DNA of 64,000 nucleotides from Rhizobium deserti (GCF_004358025.1 NZ_SMTL01000006.1:168295-232294); one strand, 5' to 3'. Counted from the stretch's first letter, positions 44,437 to 54,564 are shown. Notes: generated by a model not told the origin, from the sequence alone. Numbers and translations are program-made.

Positions 44437-47142
44437 TTGACCGTTCTTCGCTTCGAAACGTACGAAATGGATATCCACTCCAGGCGACTGCTTGACGGTG
44501 GCCAGCCGGTCCGCGTCGGCGCGAGGGCATTCGACCTGCTGCGCTATTTCGCGCTGAATGCCGGACGCATCCTGTCGAAAGCCGAGCTGCTGGAGGCGGT
44601 CTGGCCGAAAGCCACCGTCGACGAGGTAGCCATCCGCGTGCATCTCGTCGAACTTCGCAAGGTTCTTCGCACGAGACCCGGTGACCCATGGATCAGGGCG
44701 ATTCCCGGTCGCGGGTACCTGTTTCTCAAATCAGTGGAACTGGGGAGACTGCTCTCTCCCAGTCATGTCGACCCCGGCCTTCCGCACGTTGCATCGGAAC
44801 TATTCGGCAGGAGCGCTTTCATCGAATCGTCGATCGAAGTTCTGGATACCCACAGGTTGTTGAGCATCATCGGGACTGGAGGGATCGGCAAGACCTCGGT
44901 GGCGGTCGAAATCGGAAATCATCTTCGGGCGACCGGTCGTCCGGTCGTTTTCCTCGACCTGTCCACCCTTACGGCAGATAGCCAGCTCGTGTCCTATCTG
45001 GCCATGCGGGTGGATTTGATAGGCTTCGCCGACGATCCGATGCCGATGGTGTTGGCCGCTCTTGCTGAGCAGCCATACCTGCTCGTGTTCGACAATTGCG
45101 AGCACGTGATCGACAGCTGCGCGGAAGTGGTGGAGACGATATTATGTCGCACTGGCTCTACCACGGTGCTCACGACCAGCCGGGAGCCCCTGGGTGTTAT
45201 GGACGAATACGTCAGCCGCCTTCCCTCGCTCACATTCCCCGACAAAGGCGTGGTTCCGGACGATGTATCGGAGTATTCGGCGCTTAGGCTATTCGCTGAC
45301 AGAGTTGAGCTAGCCTCCGGGTACCTCGATTTCACGAAGCCGGACACGATGAGCGCCGCGGCCGATGTGGTACGCGCGTTGGACGGAATACCCCTGGCGA
45401 TCGAATTGGCCGCATCCCGCGCCGTACATCTGGGCGTTTCGGATCTCCTCGCCTCTCTCGACCACCCCATCGCCACGCTAAGGAAAGGCAGGCGAACCGC
45501 GCCCGCAAGGCATCAGACGCTAGAAGCGATGCTCGACTGGAGCTACCGTTTGCTGAACTCGTATGAACAGACCGTCCTGGCGGCCGTCTCGCTATTCTCG
45601 GGTAGCTTCCAGATCCAGTCAGCCCGCCTGATCGCTGGCGACGCTCTTGCCTCCGAAGACTTTGAAGACGCGTTCAACGGGCTTGTCGCGAAATCGCTGA
45701 TCTCCCTCAAGGCCGGACGTTTCAGACTTCTCGAAACCACCAGGGCTTACGTGAGGGTGCAGCTACAGAAATCGCCGGCCGAAGAAAGCAATTTCAGCAA
45801 GAACCACGCCCATAACGTCCTCCAGCGGCTCGTGGCATCGGAAATCGACTGGAAAGCGCTCTCCGTTCTGCACTGGTACGAAGTGCATGGAGATCTCATC
45901 GGAGATCTTCGGGGAGCTCTTAAATGGTGTATGCGTTCCCAGCACATGTTGCTCGGCGCGACACTGATGATCCAAGCTCACGCTGTGTGGCTACAGTTCG
46001 GCCTCTATAGAGAAGGTCTCGAGGCGGTGGAAGCCGCCCTTCTCCACGTCGAAACAAGCGCGATCGTCGACTCCGCGCTTGAAGCGCGTCTACGTGTCCT
46101 CCGCGGCGGCCTACTATTCCATGTGAGAACTCTCGAGACGGGCGAGGACATCATCCGAGAATTCAACACCGCTTCCGAGCTGGCCAATACGGTGCATGAC
46201 GGTCGGACGGCCGTCCTTGCACGGAGCGGACTGTTTTCGATGCTGATGGTTCGGGGGCGATATACCGAGGCGGGTTCGACAGCACAAAAACGGATACCCG
46301 GAGACGACCAGGCGGCCGCCGCGGCCACTGAATGCCTAACGGCTTACGCGTCCCTGTATGCTGGCGATATTGACAAAACATGGACGATATCCAGCGCGTA
46401 CACTCTTGCGAACCCCAAGAGGTCCACGAGGACGACAACAAGCGCGATCGGCCAAGACCACCGCGTCCTCTATTTCACGTTGATGGCGAAGTCGGCTTGG
46501 CTGAGGGGACACGCCGCGGTCGCCAGAGCCACGATCGAGGACGCAATCCGCGAAGCTGTCGAGATCGATCAGCCATCTTCTCTTGCCCTCTTACTCGCCG
46601 CTGGAGCCTATCCGATCTATTCGTCTCTCGGCTTCGTAGATGAAGCAAAGAGGCATCTTCAGTGGCTCCAGGAAATTTCGGAAAAGAGCTCGTTCGGCAG
46701 GCTGAAGATCTGGGCCGACCAGTTCGCGAGTCTCGCGCGGACGAGAAGCGGAGCCGCCGGGCGCACCGTCCTGTCCATTGAACCGTGGCTGCACTCGGAA
46801 CGCTATATGCTGGAGCACATGGTCGTCGTAGGCGGTCAGTACCTGGAGGAAGGGCTCCTGGACTGGGTCCTCGAGGGTGAAGCGGGTTGGTGCCGCGCCA
46901 ACGTCCTTCGTCTAAAAGCCGAGCGTATCGCAGCCGAGGAACCGTCGCGTGCGATGGACCTTCTCGACAGCGGCATCGAGTTCGCCCGCCAGCGCGGCCA
47001 CCTGGTTTGGGAGCTCCGATGCGCGGCTTCCCTCGCACGCCTGAACCCGCGCGGAGTCGACGCGTTGAAGAGCGTGATCGCGAGGTATCCGGAAACCCCG
47101 TCCCGACCGGAGCGAGACCTGGTAGCGCGCTTCATCTGTTGA
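44437..47142 (+). CDS. Winged-helix/STAND ATPase regulator with C-terminal helical repeats
   Basis: A 901-residue paralogue of the regulators at 25560 and 47338. DNA-binding domain 1-98 (VAIRVHLVELRKVLR; PGRGYLF), Walker A GTGGIGKT (146-153), Walker B LLVFDNCE, TTSREPLG, GIPLAIELAASR, then a TPR-like region ending near WELRCAASLARL. The start codon is TTG at 44437; the next in-frame ATG (44467) would cut into the DNA-binding domain. The next gene (47338) is another paralogue in the same orientation, 195 bases on, pointing to tandem duplication or recruitment. Inducer unknown. Confidence 0.9.
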   Translation: MTVLRFETYEMDIHSRRLLDGGQPVRVGARAFDLLRYFALNAGRILSKAELLEAVWPKATVDEVAIRVHLVELRKVLRTRPGDPWIRAIPGRGYLFLKSVELGRLLSPSHVDPGLPHVASELFGRSAFIESSIEVLDTHRLLSIIGTGGIGKTSVAVEIGNHLRATGRPVVFLDLSTLTADSQLVSYLAMRVDLIGFADDPMPMVLAALAEQPYLLVFDNCEHVIDSCAEVVETILCRTGSTTVLTTSREPLGVMDEYVSRLPSLTFPDKGVVPDDVSEYSALRLFADRVELASGYLDFTKPDTMSAAADVVRALDGIPLAIELAASRAVHLGVSDLLASLDHPIATLRKGRRTAPARHQTLEAMLDWSYRLLNSYEQTVLAAVSLFSGSFQIQSARLIAGDALASEDFEDAFNGLVAKSLISLKAGRFRLLETTRAYVRVQLQKSPAEESNFSKNHAHNVLQRLVASEIDWKALSVLHWYEVHGDLIGDLRGALKWCMRSQHMLLGATLMIQAHAVWLQFGLYREGLEAVEAALLHVETSAIVDSALEARLRVLRGGLLFHVRTLETGEDIIREFNTASELANTVHDGRTAVLARSGLFSMLMVRGRYTEAGSTAQKRIPGDDQAAAAATECLTAYASLYAGDIDKTWTISSAYTLANPKRSTRTTTSAIGQDHRVLYFTLMAKSAWLRGHAAVARATIEDAIREAVEIDQPSSLALLLAAGAYPIYSSLGFVDEAKRHLQWLQEISEKSSFGRLKIWADQFASLARTRSGAAGRTVLSIEPWLHSERYMLEHMVVVGGQYLEEGLLDWVLEGEAGWCRANVLRLKAERIAAEEPSRAMDLLDSGIEFARQRGHLVWELRCAASLARLNPRGVDALKSVIARYPETPSRPERDLVARFIC

Positions 47143-47337
47143 ACTTCTGCGGTCTCGTGATCGGTTGGCGTGCCCGCCGGACATCGGCCAGTCTCTACCG
47201 TTGGCTCTCAAGGTCCATCGAATCTGATCACGACTTCACGAGCTGAAGTCCGGTAGACCGATAACCGTTGCAGGACGGCCTTTCAGATGTGATACCAGCA
47301 GTGTTCCTCCAATCCAGCGGGTTCTGCGGCGAATACG

Positions 47338-50076
47338 ATGTCTTTTCTGAAATTCGGAAGCTTCGAGCTGGATCTGACCAACAAAAGGCTTTTAGAGTCC
47401 GGGAAATCATACCAGTTAGGCAGGAAAGCACTCGAAATACTTGCCGTTCTAGCTACCAGGGCAGGCGAAATCGTTTCGAAAGAAGATCTGCTGCAGGCCG
47501 CCTGGCCTACGACCACCGTCGAGGAGGGCTCGCTTAGGGTCCACATAGTCACCCTCCGAAAGGCCCTCGGTGAGAGCAGCGAGCACCGTTACATCGAAAC
47601 CATCCCGGGGCGAGGCTACATCTTCGTTGCACCAGTCGAGGTCTCGGACGCGAGCGCTAGTCCTCGCAGCATTCCATCGGGCGCTCCAGAATCCAATCTC
47701 CCAAGGCTTCCCGGCCGACTGATCGGCCGCGAGAGTTTCGTGGAATCGTGCCTTTCAGCCTTAGGCTCAACCCGGATTCTGACCATTTCCGGCGCTGGGG
47801 GCATGGGAAAGACCGCAGTGGCCCTTGAGATCGCCGGGAGGATAAACGTTACACGTCAGGTCATCTTCATCGACCTCGCCTCGCTGACAGACCAGAGCCT
47901 GATCATGCCGACTCTGGCATCAGCGCTCGGCCTGATCGTCTTCACGGAGAACTATCGTCAGGCGGTCTTGAACGCGCTTCAGGAAAGTGACACTCTCCTT
48001 CTGTTCGACAACTGCGAACATCTCATCGAAACCGTCGCGGCCACGGTATACCAGATACTCATGGCCACAAAGGAAATCGCGGTGATCGCGACCAGCCGCG
48101 AGCCGCTACGCATCGCTGGCGAGCGGGTGAAGCAACTGCCTTCGTTGCCCGTACCGGAAACCGAGACGTCGCGCTCGAAAATCCTTACCTTTCCGTCGGT
48201 GGAGCTATTGGTCGAGTCAGTCAGGCTTGCCTCCGAAACCCTAACCTTCGAAGACGACGAAAGCGTTATGGCGGCCGCGGACATCGTGCGCAGGCTGGAC
48301 GGCATCCCGCTGGCAATCGAGCTGGCGGCCTCGCGCGTTGGCGATCTCGGACTGGCAAGCGTACTCGACTCGCTCGATGATCCCCTGTCTATCCTGCGGA
48401 GGGGGCGGCGAACGGCCCCGCCTCGTCAACAGACCCTGAGAGCCACACTGGATTGGAGCTATGACAGTCTCACAGAGGACGAGAGGAAGCTATTTGCCCA
48501 GATGGCTGTGTTTCCCGGCACGTTTTCCGATCATGGCGCTGAGGCGATCGCCAGCGACTGGCTAACGGGCGAAGGCTTCGACAACGCCTTCGACGGCCTG
48601 GTGCTCAAATCTTTGATCGCCGTGTCCAACCACGACGGCAGGTATCGGCTTCTGGACACGACGAAAGGCTATGCAGCGGAGAAGCTTGCCGCGAGCGGGC
48701 TGCAACCTCAGTACCGGATGGCTCACGCGCTGTATTGTCGCGAGGAACTGCTGCGGGCCGAATACGACTGGCGCGTCCTCCCGACGCACGATTGGATGCG
48801 GCGGTACGGCGCGCTCATCAACGATTTGCGCGCTGCCGCCAGCTGGGCGTTTTCGCGGCAAGGAGATTTGGACCTGGCCGTAGAACTAATCGCCATATCC
48901 AACGTGCTGTGGACTCAGCTCGGCGCGATGCACGAGCAACTGGTCGCCGTCGAGAGGGCTCTGGACCTTTTGCCTTCCACAAACCATCTCGGTACCGACG
49001 TAGAGCTTCAGCTCAGGGTATCTCGGGGTAGCGGCCTTTATCATGTCCGAGGTTTCAAGAGCGATGACGAGGCGATAGCCGAATTCGAGCGCGCCGCCGT
49101 CATAGCCGAGCAACTGGGAAACCCCGGCCGCATCATGAGGGCGTACGGCGGCAAGGCGTCGGTGGCCAGTTCGAACGGCCGCTACACCGAAACGATCGCC
49201 ATCGCGCGAGATCTGCAGAAGCGCTTTCCGGGCGCCGCGAGCTTCAGTCGGTTTCTCGAGCACAACTATCTATTCCACGGAGAATTCTCCGCGTCCCGGA
49301 AGCAAGCAGAGATATCTCTTCTGGAAGCGAGCCGCGCAGTCAGAACGACCCTCAACAACGGCACCGGGTACGATCAGGGGACGATCGCGAAGGCTGTGAT
49401 CGCCATGATCGACTTTCTCGAGGGGAGGATCGACCAGAGCGCTGCGGCTGTCCGCGAATTGCTGGCGGATTCCGAGCAGCTCGGGCACTCCATATCGAGC
49501 TGCCTGATGCTTTGCCTCACCGCAGTTCCTATCGCATACCTATCTGGAAATACCGCCGAGGCGCGGAGCAGGCTGGACTCGGTCCGACAACTCACGGCAA
49601 GGGACATGCTTGTTCGCTGGCAGGAATGGGTTGACGGCTACGACATGATCGTGCCGGACAACACCCAGACCGACGAAGCCCAGACGGCGTTGCATGATGT
49701 CCTGCTCCAAGGCGTGGGCATGCGCCTGGAATACATGACCGTTCTGGCGGGATGCAGGGCTTCCGCCGCGGCTCTCGAACGGGCTCTATCCGGCGATGCC
49801 GGATGGTGCCGACCGGAACTTCTGAGGCTCAAGGCGGTGACTTTGATCAAAGGAGACCGCGAGAAGGCCATCGCACTTCTCCGAGAGGCTTTGGACTTGT
49901 CGCGCTCGATGGGGGCTGCGTTCTGGGAACTTAGATGCGCCGTATGTCTTGTTCGCCTCGCGCCACCTTCGCAAGCCGCCGCAGCCAGGGACGACCTCGT
50001 TTCGTCACTGGCCAAGTTCGAATGCACGAATCCGATCGCCGATATCGCAATTGCGCGCGGGCTTCTCGCATCGTGA
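47338..50076 (+). CDS. Winged-helix/STAND ATPase regulator with C-terminal helical repeats
   Basis: A 912-residue regulator of the same plan as its neighbours: PhoB/CadC-type domain 1-98 (GSLRVHIVTLRKALG; PGRGYIF), Walker A GAGGMGKT (152-159), Walker B LLLFDNCE, ATSREPLR, GIPLAIELAASR, and TPR-like repeats ending near WELRCAVCLVRL. By eye it is closer to 25560 than to 44437 in the DNA-binding domain (both share WPTTTVEEGSLRVH). No strong binding site is seen before the ATG. It ends 17 bases from the converging glutathione-transferase gene. Confidence 0.9.
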   Translation: MSFLKFGSFELDLTNKRLLESGKSYQLGRKALEILAVLATRAGEIVSKEDLLQAAWPTTTVEEGSLRVHIVTLRKALGESSEHRYIETIPGRGYIFVAPVEVSDASASPRSIPSGAPESNLPRLPGRLIGRESFVESCLSALGSTRILTISGAGGMGKTAVALEIAGRINVTRQVIFIDLASLTDQSLIMPTLASALGLIVFTENYRQAVLNALQESDTLLLFDNCEHLIETVAATVYQILMATKEIAVIATSREPLRIAGERVKQLPSLPVPETETSRSKILTFPSVELLVESVRLASETLTFEDDESVMAAADIVRRLDGIPLAIELAASRVGDLGLASVLDSLDDPLSILRRGRRTAPPRQQTLRATLDWSYDSLTEDERKLFAQMAVFPGTFSDHGAEAIASDWLTGEGFDNAFDGLVLKSLIAVSNHDGRYRLLDTTKGYAAEKLAASGLQPQYRMAHALYCREELLRAEYDWRVLPTHDWMRRYGALINDLRAAASWAFSRQGDLDLAVELIAISNVLWTQLGAMHEQLVAVERALDLLPSTNHLGTDVELQLRVSRGSGLYHVRGFKSDDEAIAEFERAAVIAEQLGNPGRIMRAYGGKASVASSNGRYTETIAIARDLQKRFPGAASFSRFLEHNYLFHGEFSASRKQAEISLLEASRAVRTTLNNGTGYDQGTIAKAVIAMIDFLEGRIDQSAAAVRELLADSEQLGHSISSCLMLCLTAVPIAYLSGNTAEARSRLDSVRQLTARDMLVRWQEWVDGYDMIVPDNTQTDEAQTALHDVLLQGVGMRLEYMTVLAGCRASAAALERALSGDAGWCRPELLRLKAVTLIKGDREKAIALLREALDLSRSMGAAFWELRCAVCLVRLAPPSQAAAARDDLVSSLAKFECTNPIADIAIARGLLAS

Positions 50077-50093
50077 GCTGCGGCCTTGGCCCA

Positions 50094-50798
50094 TCACCAG
50101 GGACTCGTCTCCAGTCCGGTCCCGCTGCGGGTGCGGCTCGTCGGCGCGTAGGCTTCGAACGGCTTTGTTTCAATCTCGTCAGCGAGGATCGTCACCAGGC
50201 CCCTGCCCTCCGCTTTCAGCGCGTTCGACACGCTCGGCCGCTTACCCATCCGACGGAGGAAGCCCCGAATGTTCGGGAATCCAGATAGGTCTATGTTGAA
50301 GAGCAGCGCCCAACTCAAGATCGGGAAAAGGTATGCGTCAGCCGCGGTGAGATGATTGCCCGTCAAGAATGGCTTGCCCTGCAGCGCGTCCTCGACCACT
50401 CGGTATTTGCCGGATAGACGTTTTCGCACGAAGGACTTCGCTTCTTCGCCGAGTGGCCAGAAAAGCGGTGACGTCGCCTTGTGAAGCTCGGTTGCGATAA
50501 AGCTCTGCCATTCCATGACCTCGTAGCGCTGCCTGCTTCCGGCGGCGGGCATAAGGTCGACACGTCCAGCGGTATCGCAGACATACTGTGCGATGACGAG
50601 GTTCTCGGTAAGGATCGTTCCGTCTTCAAGTTCAAGTGCCGGGACCATGCCCCTTGGATTCATCTGACGGTAGTCTCCTCCAAAGGCGCGCACCTTCTCC
50701 GTGACGTTGACGACTTCAAGTTCGAACGGCAGCTCGGTTTCCCTCAGCAGAATATGTACGGAAAGGGAACTGGCACCGGGGTGAGCGAAGAGTTTCAA
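50094..50798 (-). CDS. Glutathione S-transferase family protein
   Basis: A 234-residue GST: N-terminal thioredoxin-like domain (KLFAHPGASSLSVHILLRE; NPRGMVPALELEDG; LTENLVIAQYV, with the cis-Pro and the Glu-Asn turn that bind glutathione) and a helical C-terminal domain (FLTGNHLTAADAYLFPIL). The start is a TTG at 50798, where family members have MKLF, with AAGG upstream; the longer frame to 50981 has implausible content. Last gene of the TetR-controlled operon; likely conjugates glutathione to electrophiles handled by the aldehyde dehydrogenase and SDR. Confidence 0.85.
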   Translation of the reverse strand: MKLFAHPGASSLSVHILLRETELPFELEVVNVTEKVRAFGGDYRQMNPRGMVPALELEDGTILTENLVIAQYVCDTAGRVDLMPAAGSRQRYEVMEWQSFIATELHKATSPLFWPLGEEAKSFVRKRLSGKYRVVEDALQGKPFLTGNHLTAADAYLFPILSWALLFNIDLSGFPNIRGFLRRMGKRPSVSNALKAEGRGLVTILADEIETKPFEAYAPTSRTRSGTGLETSPW

Positions 50799-50868
50799 GG
50801 CGATCGACCTTATGTGAATGTGGAACACGACGGCGGCCTCGCCGCCGGCGTGGCTGGCACAGATACAA

Positions 50869-52275
50869 TCACGCCGCCTTACGGGCGTTGACGATGCGCC
50901 GCTGGGTGAAGTCTTCCATTCCTTCGAGGCCGTTCTGCACGCCGTGGCCGGACTGCTTTGCCCCGCCGAACGCCACGTCATATGGAAGGGACATGTGCTG
51001 GTTCACCCAGATGGTTCCCGTTTCGATTTTGGAAGCGACAGATACGCCTCTTTCGAAGTCACCCGTCCAGATAATTCCGCCAAGGCCGAACTCGACGTTG
51101 TTGGCTGCTGCGATCGCGCTATCCACGCTGTCGTAGACCTGGATCGGCAGTACTGGGCCGAACTGTTCCTCCTTGACGAGACGGGCGTCGTTCGGCAGGT
51201 CACGCACGATCGTCGGCTTGATGAAGTAGCCGTCGCCCTCCATGCGTTCGCCGCCTGCGACGATTCTGCCGTTGCGGCGGGAGTCTTCGATTAAGCCCTG
51301 CAGCTTCTCGTACTGCATCTTGTTCTGGATCGGACCGATTGTTGTGCCCTGCTCCAGGCCGTCACCGACCTTGGCTTCCTTGGCGAGGGCGACCAGAGCG
51401 TCGGTAAGCGGTTCGACGAGGTTCTTCGGCGCATAGACGCGCTTGGTGGCAAAGCAGATCTGTCCGGCGTTCAGAGTTGCCGCGCGGAAGATCGCTGGAG
51501 CGACCCTGTCAATATCTACGTCGTCGAGCACGATCGCGGCATCGTTGCCGCCTAGTTCAAGCGTAAAGCGCTTGAGCGTGCTTACCGTGCTCTCCAGGAC
51601 CTTCTTGCCTGTCGGCGTGGATCCCGTGAAGCTGACATGCGCAATGTCTTCGTGGCTTGTCAGTAGCGGTCCGAGATCATTGGTGTCCGCCAATGTCTGG
51701 AACACGCCGCGCGGGAAGATCACGGCAGCCAGTTCACCGAGAAGCAATGTCGTCAGGGGGGTAGTCGGCGCTGGTTTCGCGATAACCGGGTTTCCGGTCA
51801 TCAGCGCGGCACCCACCTTGTAGACCAGGAGGGAAATCGGGAAGTTCCACGGGGTGATCGCGGCGACGACGCCCTGCGGATAACGCTGCTCGACGATGTA
51901 TTCGTGTTCGTTGTCCCGGATCACCCTCGGCTTGATCTCCTGGGAGGCAAAGAAACGGAGGGCCGCGACGGAACCTCGGATTTCGGCTTCCGCCTGTGCA
52001 AGGGGCTTCCCCTGTTCGAGGGTGAGAAGACGGGAGAAGTCGGATGCGCGGGCTTCAAGGGCGGCCGCGAGCGCGTCGACGTGGCCGGAACGCTGCTCGT
52101 AGGTGAGCGCCACCCACGAGGGGAACGCCTTTTTCGCAGCGGCTATGGCTCTCGACGCGATCGCCGCGTCGGCCCGCGGAGCGGTTTCGAATTCCTGGGC
52201 GGTCGCCGGGTTGATGACACCGACGCTCCTTGCTCCGTCAATCAGTTCACCGTCCACGAGAAGTCTGTAGCTCAT
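50869..52275 (-). CDS. NAD(P)-dependent aldehyde dehydrogenase, succinate-semialdehyde-dehydrogenase-like
   Basis: A 468-residue aldehyde dehydrogenase. TPWNFP and KPAPTTPLT cofactor region, general base Glu in LELGGND, catalytic Cys in NAGQICFATKR, and FGPVLPI later. It oxidises an aldehyde to the acid; the sequence style is that of the GabD/ALDH5 group, but the substrate is not fixed by that. AGAGGAC precedes the ATG. Third gene of the operon MFS-SDR-ALDH-GST; the set suggests detoxification of an imported or internal carbonyl compound. Confidence 0.9.
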   Translation of the reverse strand: MSYRLLVDGELIDGARSVGVINPATAQEFETAPRADAAIASRAIAAAKKAFPSWVALTYEQRSGHVDALAAALEARASDFSRLLTLEQGKPLAQAEAEIRGSVAALRFFASQEIKPRVIRDNEHEYIVEQRYPQGVVAAITPWNFPISLLVYKVGAALMTGNPVIAKPAPTTPLTTLLLGELAAVIFPRGVFQTLADTNDLGPLLTSHEDIAHVSFTGSTPTGKKVLESTVSTLKRFTLELGGNDAAIVLDDVDIDRVAPAIFRAATLNAGQICFATKRVYAPKNLVEPLTDALVALAKEAKVGDGLEQGTTIGPIQNKMQYEKLQGLIEDSRRNGRIVAGGERMEGDGYFIKPTIVRDLPNDARLVKEEQFGPVLPIQVYDSVDSAIAAANNVEFGLGGIIWTGDFERGVSVASKIETGTIWVNQHMSLPYDVAFGGAKQSGHGVQNGLEGMEDFTQRRIVNARKAA

Positions 52276-52385
52276 TGGTATGTCCTCTTGATAGCACCGC
52301 GTTCCGAGCTTCGTTCTATGATGCCCTTGCGGGCGGCAATCCGGAACCGCCGATTATCGACCGTTCCGGATTCGACCAGCAGACC

Positions 52386-53144
52386 TCAGACCGGGATTGG
52401 CTCTTTCACCATTGCCTCGTTGAACTGGAAGAAGAACTCGTGCTCCTTTGAGCCCGGGTTGTCGCGGAGCATCTGGATTGCGTCGACGTAGATGTCCTCG
52501 CGGTCGCTCGCGAGCTTCTCCATCGTCTCCTTCACGAACGCGTCGAGCGGCATGGCGCGAGGATCGCCGCTCTTCTTTACGAGGTCCGTATCGACCCACG
52601 GCGGAGCGATTTCATGAACCTTCACCGAAGTGTCGCGGAGAGCGAATCGCTGCGACATGGTGAAGGAGTGAAGAGCGGCCTTTGTCGCCGAATAGACGGC
52701 ATTGTACGCGAGCGGCACGTAAGCGAGCACCGAAGTGTTGTTGACGATGACCGCCGAAGGCTGCTTCTTGAGATGCTCGATCAGGGCGGACGTCATCCGG
52801 ATCGGGCCCAGGAAGTTTGTCGTGACGATGTTCTGCATCGTCTTTTCGTCGATCGCCTTGGCCGCGTCGTCGAACGGCATGATGCCCGCGTTGTTGAACA
52901 GCACGTTGAGCGCCGGGTAGTCCGCGATGATCCTGGCGGCGACCTGCTCGATGCTCGCCGGGTCGGTGATATCCATCTCGTAGGCGGCCATACCGGGGTT
53001 GGCGTTGATGGTTTCATCGAGGTTGGCCTTGCGCCGTCCCGAGATGATCACCTGGTTGCCGAGCTTGTGGAAGGCCTCGGCCAGACCGCGGCCGATACCG
53101 GAACCGCCGCCTGTGATGAAGATCGTGTTGCCGGACATTTTCAT
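52386..53144 (-). CDS. SDR-family oxidoreductase, DltE-like
   Basis: A 252-residue short-chain dehydrogenase with a full catalytic set: TGGGSGIG (cofactor), NNAGIM, Ser in VNNTSVL and the YSATK pair. The start at 53144 is supported by AAGGAG, which lies across the end of the MFS gene; the two genes are separated by only 2 bases, so translation is coupled. The pattern (AYNAVYSATKAALHSF; KVHEIAPPWVDTDL) is that of DltE-type reductases. Operon partner of ALDH and GST. Confidence 0.9.
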   Translation of the reverse strand: MKMSGNTIFITGGGSGIGRGLAEAFHKLGNQVIISGRRKANLDETINANPGMAAYEMDITDPASIEQVAARIIADYPALNVLFNNAGIMPFDDAAKAIDEKTMQNIVTTNFLGPIRMTSALIEHLKKQPSAVIVNNTSVLAYVPLAYNAVYSATKAALHSFTMSQRFALRDTSVKVHEIAPPWVDTDLVKKSGDPRAMPLDAFVKETMEKLASDREDIYVDAIQMLRDNPGSKEHEFFFQFNEAMVKEPIPV

Positions 53145-53146
53145 GA

Positions 53147-54421
53147 CTATTCTCCTTGGGTTCGATTTTGGTTTGAGGTTTGTGGTCCGCGTCGACACCG
53201 CCGATGTTCAGTGGGCGGGCGACGTGTTGGGGGATGCCGCCTTGCGGCGAAACCGAGCAGCAATGCTACGCCGATCACTTCCGCGAGCGCCGCGGCGAGG
53301 CCGAGATCGGCGACCTGCCCATGCGCGACGACAAAAGATCCGATGGCGCTTCCGATTGCGAAGCCGCCGTACATGAAGCTGGCGTTGAGCGAGAGGACGA
53401 TCGGGGCGTGTGCTTGCCCGCCTGTCTGCATCAGGTGCGAAATCTGTGCCGGGAAGAAACCCCACACAGCGACGCCCCACACCGTGACCGATATCACGAT
53501 CGGTACTACGGCCTGCGAAGGCGTGAGGAAGAACGCGGTGAACGACAGAACCAGGAATGCCACGGCGAGGATCACCAGGCTGGTACCCCTGACGGTCTTA
53601 GCGCCGAATTTATCGCTGAGGGCGCCGCCGCTAAACACTCCGACGGCTGAGCCGACACCCCAGAGGCACACGATGAAGCTGATACCGTTCGGGCCGAAGT
53701 TCGCGACAGAGGTCAGGTAAGGGGCGATGTAGGTCCAGACCGTGTAGGCACCGACGGCCCAGAACAGCGTGACAGCCAGACCGATCAGGACAGGTGGCCG
53801 TTTCGCGACCGCGATCCTGGCTGAAAGGCTCGGCACCGGGAGTCCGGCTCCGGCCGATCGATCGAGGCCCACGATCAGGCCGACGACAGCGATCGCGGCG
53901 AGGATGCCGACGCCGAGAAACGTCACCCGCCACCCGAGCGCATTCCCTACGAGCGATCCGATGGGCAGTCCGAGCGCGATCGCGATCGTCATCCCGCCAT
54001 TGACGATGGCAAGTGCCCTGCCGCGCTTTTCCGGTGCGATTAGAGCGCCGATCAGCGCGTTGGCGTTAGGGGTGTAAAGTCCTGCTGCGAGGGCAAGGAG
54101 CACGCGGGCTGCGAAGATGCCCCAGTAGCCGCCCGACTGCCAGGCGACGAGGTTGGCCAACGCGAAGAACGCCATCGTCGCGATCAAGAGGCGTCGCCTG
54201 TCCACGCTGCCGAACACCGTCGTCAGTATCGGCGAGCTGAACGCGAGAGTCAGCGTGAAGACGGTCACCAGTGTCCCGAGGGTGGCGATGGACAACTGCA
54301 GGTCGTCGGCCATGTTAGGCAAAAGCGGCACGATCATGAAGCCTTCGGTTCCGATCGCGAACGTCCCCAGCGCCATTACCCAGGCCGGCGCGAGTTTCTG
54401 GTTTTGGATGTCAGTCGCCAT
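53147..54421 (-). CDS. MFS transporter, DHA1 (AraJ/YdhP-like) type
   Basis: A 424-residue major-facilitator exporter with twelve predicted helices. Helix 1 region FAIGTEGFMIVPLLPNMADDL and the PNANALIGALIAPEKRGRAL loop are typical of the sugar-efflux/AraJ drug:H+ antiporters. The C-terminal about 30 residues are unusually rich in Arg and Pro. First gene of the operon, divergent from the TetR gene with an 18-bp palindrome between. Probably exports the toxic compound whose relatives are handled by the downstream enzymes. Confidence 0.9.
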   Translation of the reverse strand: MATDIQNQKLAPAWVMALGTFAIGTEGFMIVPLLPNMADDLQLSIATLGTLVTVFTLTLAFSSPILTTVFGSVDRRRLLIATMAFFALANLVAWQSGGYWGIFAARVLLALAAGLYTPNANALIGALIAPEKRGRALAIVNGGMTIAIALGLPIGSLVGNALGWRVTFLGVGILAAIAVVGLIVGLDRSAGAGLPVPSLSARIAVAKRPPVLIGLAVTLFWAVGAYTVWTYIAPYLTSVANFGPNGISFIVCLWGVGSAVGVFSGGALSDKFGAKTVRGTSLVILAVAFLVLSFTAFFLTPSQAVVPIVISVTVWGVAVWGFFPAQISHLMQTGGQAHAPIVLSLNASFMYGGFAIGSAIGSFVVAHGQVADLGLAAALAEVIGVALLLGFAARRHPPTRRPPTEHRRCRRGPQTSNQNRTQGE

Positions 54422-54452
54422 GGCAACGCGTCTCCGTTTCGTCTTGCGTTTA

Positions 54453-54470
54453 AATATGACCGGTCGTATT
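54453..54470. promoter_or_regulatory. TetR operator
   Basis: AATATGACCGGTCGTATT is an 18-bp palindrome with one mismatched pair, centred on GACCGGTC. It lies in the divergent intergenic between the MFS and TetR genes, the expected place for a TetR-family dimer site controlling both directions. Confidence 0.65.
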
Positions 54471-54564
54471 ATTCTGTCAATCGGATTTATTTCTGCCGCT
54501 CGATGACCGCTGGCACTTGAATTCAGATGGCCTCATTCATATCCCGGGACCGAAGGAGAACCTC

